In this document: piece after piece, positions 45,766-50,597 of the stretch
Numbering within the stretch: the stretch's first letter is position 1
Layout of the letters: each line of letters begins with the position of its first letter
DNA from: Pantoea brenneri
GTDB lineage: Bacteria; Pseudomonadota; Gammaproteobacteria; Enterobacterales; Enterobacteriaceae
Length of the DNA: 50,597 nt
Assembly: GCA_002095305.1 (NCBI GenBank)
Contig: MIEI01000031.1
Span: 1 to 50,597, forward strand
Reading direction: 5' to 3'
Position numbers and translations under genes: made by a program
The notes under the pieces: model-generated
Databases searched by the model: none
What the model was told of the DNA's origin: nothing
Seen by the model: the letters and a program-made list of their open reading frames with translations, nothing else

Positions 45766-47274
45766 ATGAAACCACTCTCAGCTGTGAATGAACCTCCAAA
45801 AGCAGCCCCTGCTGCGGCTGGAAAAAAGAAAGCTATCATGCTGGCCTTACCGGTGTTGGTCGCAGTGCTCCTGCTGCTGGTGCCGGTACCCGCCGGACTC
45901 GAACCTTACGCGTGGCACTTCTTCGCTATCTTTGTTGGCGTGATTGTCGGGCTGATTTTTGAGCCATTACCGGGCGCGGTCATCGGTCTGACTGGCGTGG
46001 TGGTCATCGCCCTGTTCAGTCAGTTCCTGTTGTTCAGTCCGGCGGAGCTGGCGAACCCGAAATTCAAACTCGCCAGTGAGTCATTTAAGTGGGCGGTAAG
46101 CGGCTTCGGCAACTCTACCGTCTGGCTGATTTTCGGTGCCTTTATGTTCGCCGCCGGGTACGACAAGACCCAGTTTGGACGTCGACTGGCGCTGATTCTG
46201 GTGAAATATCTCGGTCGCCGCAGCCTGACGCTCGGCTACGCCATCACCTTTGCCGACCTGTTGCTGGCACCGTTTACGCCATCAAACACCGCGCGCAGTG
46301 GCGGGACTATCTACCCAATCATTGCTAACCTGCCGCCGCTTTACGGCTCTAAACCTAACGACCCAAGCGCCCGTAAGATCGGTTCTTACCTGATGTGGGT
46401 TGCCATCACCGCCGCCTGTATCACCAGCTCAATGTTTCTCTCTGCGCTGGCCCCGAACCTGCTGGCACTGGCGCTGGTGAAAAGCGTGATCGGTTTCGAT
46501 ATCTCATGGGGCATGTGGTTCCTCGCCTTCCTGCCGCTGGGTGTGTTACTGATTCTGACCATGCCGCTGCTGGCGTACTGGTTCTACCCGCCTGAAGTGA
46601 AAGTGAATGACGAAGTGCCGAAATGGGCCATCGCTGAACTGGCAAAACTGGGCAAACTGACCCGCAACGAAATCCTGCTGCTGGTGTTTGTGGTCTGCGC
46701 CCTGCTGATGTGGATTTTCGCTACCGCCTGGATTGAACCGGCTATGGCGGCGCTGCTGGTCATTATTCTGATGCTGTGGACCGGGGTACTGAACTGGAAT
46801 GACATCACCAGCAACAAAGCGGCCTGGAATACCTTTGCCTGGTTCGCCACCCTGGTGGCACTGGCTGATGGCCTGGCCCGGGTCGGCTTTATCGCCTGGT
46901 TAGGTAAAGAAGGCGGTATGCTGTTGCAGGGATACGATCCGCAGGTTTCCGCAGTGGTGCTGTTAATCGCCTTCTTCCTGCTGCACTACCTGTTCGCCAG
47001 TACCACCGCGCATACTACCGCGCTGTTACCGGCAATGCTGACCATCGCGGCATCAATTCCAGGCATCAACATGCCGGTCTTCTGCCTGATGCTGTGTACC
47101 TCACTGGGTGTGATGGGCATCATTACCCCCTACGGTACCGGACCCAGCCCGATTTATTACGGCAGCGGTTATCTACCAACCAAAGACTACTGGCGTCTGG
47201 GTACCATCTTCGGCGCCATCTTCCTGGTGTCGATGATGCTGATTGCCTATCCGTGGATGGTGTGGATGTTCTGA
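45766..47274 (+). CDS. DASS-family anion transporter (TtdT/CitT-like dicarboxylate antiporter), about 502 aa
   Basis: Inner-membrane carrier with ~12-14 helices. The two SNT-type substrate motifs of the divalent anion:Na+ symporter family are present: FTPSNTARSGGTIYPI and ITPYGTGPSPIYYG. Best fit is the CitT/TtdT exchanger group, which exports succinate while importing citrate, tartrate or another dicarboxylate. The frame opens at GTG 45715; ATG 45766 (MKPLSAVNEPPK) is preferred, though its ribosome binding site is weak. It is followed after 159 bases by the fumarase gene. It lies downstream of an FNR box and near dcuSR, fitting fumarate respiration. Confidence 0.9.
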   Translation: MKPLSAVNEPPKAAPAAAGKKKAIMLALPVLVAVLLLLVPVPAGLEPYAWHFFAIFVGVIVGLIFEPLPGAVIGLTGVVVIALFSQFLLFSPAELANPKFKLASESFKWAVSGFGNSTVWLIFGAFMFAAGYDKTQFGRRLALILVKYLGRRSLTLGYAITFADLLLAPFTPSNTARSGGTIYPIIANLPPLYGSKPNDPSARKIGSYLMWVAITAACITSSMFLSALAPNLLALALVKSVIGFDISWGMWFLAFLPLGVLLILTMPLLAYWFYPPEVKVNDEVPKWAIAELAKLGKLTRNEILLLVFVVCALLMWIFATAWIEPAMAALLVIILMLWTGVLNWNDITSNKAAWNTFAWFATLVALADGLARVGFIAWLGKEGGMLLQGYDPQVSAVVLLIAFFLLHYLFASTTAHTTALLPAMLTIAASIPGINMPVFCLMLCTSLGVMGIITPYGTGPSPIYYGSGYLPTKDYWRLGTIFGAIFLVSMMLIAYPWMVWMF

Positions 47275-47321
47275 CGGATACAACATGCAGATCAACGCGT
47301 TATAAGATACCATTCCACGTC

Positions 47322-47350
47322 TTACCCGCCGCCCTCCCGGCGGCGGGTAA
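47322..47350 (+). promoter_or_regulatory. Strong hairpin between antiporter and fumarase genes
   Basis: TTACCCGCCGCC-CTCCC-GGCGGCGGGTAA, a perfect 12-bp stem without a U tract. It may stabilise the upstream transcript or act as an attenuator before the fumarase gene. It is not a standard terminator. Confidence 0.6.
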
Positions 47351-47433
47351 ATATAATAAACGATTAATTCGCCTATGATGCTGACCCTCGCGGCCTGAAA
47401 GCGACGGCTCAGCTGGTCATTAAGTGAGAAAAA

Positions 47434-49080
47434 ATGTCGAACAAACCTTTCTTCTATCAGAACCCCTTTCCTCTGACCCACGAGGATACCGAATACTATC
47501 TGCTGAGCCGTGAGCACGTTTCCGTCGCCGAATTTGAAGGCCAGGAAGTGCTGAAAGTTGCGCCGCAGGCCCTGACATTACTGGCGCAGCAGGCGTTTCA
47601 TGACGCCTCGTTTATGCTGCGTCCGGCGCATCAGCAGCAGGTCGCCTCGATTCTTGACGATCCGGAAGCCAGCGATAACGACAAATATGTCGCTCTGCAG
47701 TTTTTAAGAAACTCCGAAATCGCTGCCAAAGGCGTATTGCCGACCTGTCAGGATACCGGCACCGCCATCATCATGGGTAAAAAAGGCCAGCGCGTCTGGA
47801 CCGGTGGTGGCGACGAAGCTGCGCTGTCACAGGGGATCTATAATACCTACATCGAAGATAACCTGCGCTATTCGCAAAATGCGGCGCTGGATATGTATAA
47901 AGAGGTCAACACCGGTACCAACCTGCCGGCGCAGATTGATCTCTATAGCGTGGATGGCGACGAATATAAGTTCCTTTGCATCGCCAAAGGCGGCGGCTCA
48001 GCCAACAAAACCTATCTCTATCAGGAAACCAAAGCGCTGCTGAGCCCAGGCAAGCTGAAAAATTATCTGGTCGATAAGATGCGCACGCTCGGCACCGCTG
48101 CCTGCCCGCCGTACCACATCGCGTTTGTGATTGGTGGTACCTCGGCAGAAAGCACCCTGAAAACCGTTAAGCTGGCCTCCACACATTATTACGATGGCCT
48201 GCCAACCGAAGGGAATGAGCACGGCCAGGCGTTCCGTGATACCCAGCTGGAGCAGGAACTGCTGGAAGCCGCGCAGCAACTCGGCCTTGGCGCGCAGTTT
48301 GGCGGCAAATATTTTGCCCATGATATCCGGGTGATCCGCCTGCCACGCCACGGCGCTTCCTGTCCGATTGGCATGGGCGTTTCCTGCTCGGCAGACCGCA
48401 ACATCAAAGCCAAAATCAACCGCGAAGGCATCTGGATTGAAAAACTGGAAGCCAATCCGGGTCGTCTGATTCCTGAAGCGCTGCGTCAGCAGGGTGAAGG
48501 CGAAGTACTGCATGTCGATCTCAACCGTCCGATGGAGCAGATTCTGGCACAGCTGTCGGCCTACCCGGTCTCCACGCGTTTGTCGCTGAGCGGCACCATC
48601 ATCGTGGCGCGTGATATTGCGCACGCCAAGCTGAAAGAGCGCATCGATAACGGCGAAGGCCTGCCGCAGTACATTAAAGATCATCCGGTCTATTACGCTG
48701 GCCCGGCCAAAACGCCTGAAGGTTACGCTTCTGGCTCACTCGGCCCAACCACCGCTGGCCGCATGGATTCCTATGTTGATCTGCTGCAGGCACACGGCGG
48801 CAGCAAGATTATGCTGGCCAAAGGAAACCGTAGTCAGCAGGTTACCGATGCCTGTCAAAAACATGGCGGTTTCTACCTGGGCAGCATCGGGGGTCCGGCT
48901 GCGGTACTGGCGCAACAGAGCATCAAGCGTCTGGAATGCGTGGAGTATGCTGAACTGGGTATGGAAGCGATCTGGAAAATTGAGGTGGAGAACTTCCCTG
49001 CCTTTATCCTGGTCGATGACAAAGGCAACGATTTCTTCCAGCACATCGAGCGACAACACTGCGCGAAATGCGTTAAGTAA
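47434..49080 (+). CDS. fumB: Class I fumarate hydratase (FumA/FumB type), 548 aa
   Basis: Iron-sulfur fumarase interconverting fumarate and malate; 548 aa, the length of E. coli FumA and FumB. Cluster ligands C105 ([11 protein letters not shown]), C224 (GTAACPPYH) and C318 ([11 protein letters not shown]) are at the exact E. coli positions. The substrate region [31 protein letters not shown] is conserved. FumA and FumB cannot be told apart by sequence alone; fumB is suggested because the gene sits behind a dicarboxylate antiporter in an FNR/DcuSR setting, like dcuB-fumB. Its terminator is interrupted by an IS element right after the stop codon. Confidence 0.95.
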   Translation: MSNKPFFYQNPFPLTHEDTEYYLLSREHVSVAEFEGQEVLKVAPQALTLLAQQAFHDASFMLRPAHQQQVASILDDPEASDNDKYVALQFLRNSEIAAKGVLPTCQDTGTAIIMGKKGQRVWTGGGDEAALSQGIYNTYIEDNLRYSQNAALDMYKEVNTGTNLPAQIDLYSVDGDEYKFLCIAKGGGSANKTYLYQETKALLSPGKLKNYLVDKMRTLGTAACPPYHIAFVIGGTSAESTLKTVKLASTHYYDGLPTEGNEHGQAFRDTQLEQELLEAAQQLGLGAQFGGKYFAHDIRVIRLPRHGASCPIGMGVSCSADRNIKAKINREGIWIEKLEANPGRLIPEALRQQGEGEVLHVDLNRPMEQILAQLSAYPVSTRLSLSGTIIVARDIAHAKLKERIDNGEGLPQYIKDHPVYYAGPAKTPEGYASGSLGPTTAGRMDSYVDLLQAHGGSKIMLAKGNRSQQVTDACQKHGGFYLGSIGGPAAVLAQQSIKRLECVEYAELGMEAIWKIEVENFPAFILVDDKGNDFFQHIERQHCAKCVK

Positions 49081-49082
49081 TG

Positions 49083-49097
49083 AAAAAGCCCGACGAT
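49083..49097 (+). terminator. Left half of a fumarase terminator, split by the IS
   Basis: AAAAAGCCCGACG follows the fumarase stop by two bases and looks like the first arm of a terminator (partner CGTCGGGCTTTTT expected). The IS left end begins at 49098, so the second arm is displaced beyond the element or lost. Confidence 0.6.
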
Positions 49098-49146
49098 TGA
49101 ACTGCACCCCAAAAGTTGGACACCCGACTGATTAAGGTGCAGTTCA

Positions 49147-50544
49147 GTGAGCAGTCCTAAGTTTCCCCTTGAATTACGGCTCGCCGTTGTCACGCATTAT
49201 CTCAACAGCAGGGATGGTTATCGTGAGACGGCTAACCGTTTTGGCGTGGGCCGCACGGCGGTTCGCCGCTGGGTTTCCGCATGGCAGCAGCACAGCATTG
49301 ACGGGCTGACATGGAAAACGGGTGACTACACTCCTGAGTTCCGGCTGAAGGTTGTCCGCGCCGTCATCAATGATAAACTCTCGCTTCGCGATGCCACCGC
49401 TCAGTTTAACCTTCCCAATGAGAGCACCGTTTACCAGTGGGTCAAACGCTTTCAGGCGTCCGGAGCCGGGGCGCTCTCAGGCCTGAAACGCGGAAGACCG
49501 AAAAAGCCGGAACCCATGCATAAAGACATCACCTCCCCGCCAGCACCATGCGATAACTCCCCTGACGCTCAGGCCGAACTGCGCTACCTTCGCGCCGAAA
49601 TCGCCTTGCTTAAAAGAGCCGAAGGGCTGGACAGCGGTAAGTTTCAGCACCGAAAAGCCCTTATCATTCAGGAACTGCGCCGGGAGCACGGCCTGAATGA
49701 CCTTCTGAGGGCGGCTGGCATGGCGCGAAGCACGTTCTACCATAACCTCTGCGCTCTCAGGAAAACTGATAAGCACCAGACTCTATAAGAACGAATCCTT
49801 GAAATTTATCTCCACCATAACGGCCGGTACGGTTATCGCCGGATAACGCTGACGCTCCGGCACGGCGGTTGCTCCATTAATCACAAGACAGTTCAGCGCC
49901 TGATGGGCGAGCTTTCGCTCCGCGCCGTTATCCACGTCAGAAAATACCGCTCATGGAAAGGTCAGGTGGGTAAAATCGCCCCTAACCGCCTGCAACGTGA
50001 CTTCACGGCCAGCAGCGCCAACGAGAAATGGGTGAGTGACGTGACGGAGTTCGCGGTTAACGGTGAAAAGCTTTACCTCTCCCCGGTGATTGACGCCTTC
50101 AACAGCGAGGTTATCGCATACAGCCTGTCGGAAAGGCCCGTGATGGCGCTGGTTGATACGATGCTTGATAAAGCATTTATGCGGCTGACGCCGGGAGATG
50201 CGCCCGTACTGCACACTGACCAGGGCTGGCAGTATCAGATGACGGCTTATCAGGACAGGCTCAGGGCGGCAGGTGTTGTGCAGAGCATGTCGAGAAAGGG
50301 CAACTGCCTCGATAACGCGATGGCAGAAAGCTTTTTCGGCACGCTCAAATCTGAATGCTTCTGTCTGGAGGAATTCAGCAGCGTTCCTGCGCTGAGAGAG
50401 GCCATTGACGCCTATATCCACTACTACAACCATGAGCGAATCAGCCTGCGGCTGAACGGACTCAGCCCTGATGAATTCAGGTTACTGCGGCTGAACGGAC
50501 TCAGCCCTGTTGAATTCAGGTTACTGCACCTGAAAGCTGCATGA
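49147..50544 (+). pseudogene. IS3-family transposase, orfA and orfB fused in one frame, with an internal stop
   Basis: GTG 49147 opens the OrfA helix-turn-helix part (FGVGRTAVRRWVSAW; then a second one, NLPNESTVYQWVKRFQ) and a leucine-zipper-like LRYLRAEIALLKRA. The same frame runs straight into OrfB (GLDSGKFQHRKALIIQELRREHG), where IS150-group elements normally need a -1 frameshift at an A run; here the run is only CTTAAAAGAG. A TAA at 49786-49788 then interrupts the frame, which continues as ERILEIYLHHNGRYGYRRI to 50544. The DDE catalytic motif is complete (SDVTEF, LHTDQGWQYQ, AESFFGTLKSE). The C-terminus has a 39-bp tandem duplication. Probably non-functional unless helped in trans. Confidence 0.85.
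50446..50523 (+). repeat. 39-bp tandem duplication at the transposase C-terminus
   Basis: Two 39-bp units (50446-50484, 50485-50523) differing at one base, encoding LRLNGLSPDEFRL and LRLNGLSPVEFRL. It is in frame and lengthens the transposase by 13 residues. Confidence 0.9.
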
Positions 50545-50597
50545 CCAGGGAGCGTATTTCATATGACTGTTTCTGCCCCGTAGCAGTAGAAGGCAAC

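Larger units (their letters stand above)
49098..50597 (+). mobile_element. IS3-family (IS150-group) insertion sequence, right end not reached
   Basis: The left end TGAACTGCACCCCAAAAG at 49098 is typical of the IS150 group of IS3. It is followed by an orfA-orfB transposase region. A perfect 11-bp inverted repeat inside the left end (TGAACTGCACC at 49098-49108, GGTGCAGTTCA at 49136-49146) would form a hairpin just before the transposase start. No matching right terminal repeat is found in the 53 bases after the last stop codon, so the right end lies outside or is lost. Confidence 0.85.

Overview
The window looks like a chromosomal segment of an enterobacterium. Several proteins match Escherichia coli proteins almost residue for residue in length and motif (LplA, DcuS, DcuR, Mqo, class I fumarase, a CspA-family protein, a GapC-type GAPDH). 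The cargo between them (dat-ddc, tandem XapX proteins, a Cys-type formate dehydrogenase with DUF1641, an IS150-group IS3 element) points to Erwiniaceae, for example Pantoea or Erwinia. That placement is an inference. No rRNA, tRNA, CRISPR array or prophage was seen.

Layout. 1-3006: a broken VOC gene coupled to an MFS exporter, a divergent DeoR regulator and a GFA-family zinc protein. 3044-8027: a formate dehydrogenase-DUF1641 operon, an AraC regulator and a small secreted DUF4354-type protein. 8028-10584: two convergent orphan response regulators and two tandem XapX membrane proteins. 10646-17200: an isochorismatase-type hydrolase divergent from a run of amidohydrolase (frameshifted), DoxX (premature stop), MFS_3 exporter and alpha/beta hydrolase, facing a pirin. 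17380-20744: a LacI regulator, sugar isomerase and nucleoside-permease-like transporter with paired palindromic operators. 20907-26681: DMT transporter, a higA antitoxin remnant, lplA, gapC-like gene, cold-shock gene and AraJ-like MFS. 26917-31778: FUSC protein, an SRPBCC-UbiD operon, and an ABC-membrane-domain protein divergent from a TetR regulator over two perfect operators. 32258-36498: dat and ddc (frameshifted) for 1,3-diaminopropane synthesis, then an MHS-type transporter. 36705-49080: a VF530 protein, mqo, and a C4-dicarboxylate block (dcuS, dcuR, apbE, a three-domain flavin fumarate-reductase-like gene, a DASS antiporter, class I fumarase). 49098 to the end: an IS3-family element that interrupts the fumarase terminator.

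The most coherent functional unit is the C4-dicarboxylate block. DcuS/DcuR would sense dicarboxylates. The DASS carrier would exchange substrate for succinate. Fumarase would make fumarate from malate. A soluble NADH:fumarate-reductase-like flavoprotein, flavinylated by the neighbouring ApbE, would dispose of electrons. A perfect FNR consensus box lies in the divergent promoter region.

The most striking overall observation is that four otherwise well-conserved genes (VOC, amidohydrolase, ddc, fumarate reductase) each carry one apparent single-base deletion. Two more (doxX, transposase) carry a single in-frame stop. This is either real recent decay or residual sequencing error, and it should be settled before any of these genes is called non-functional.
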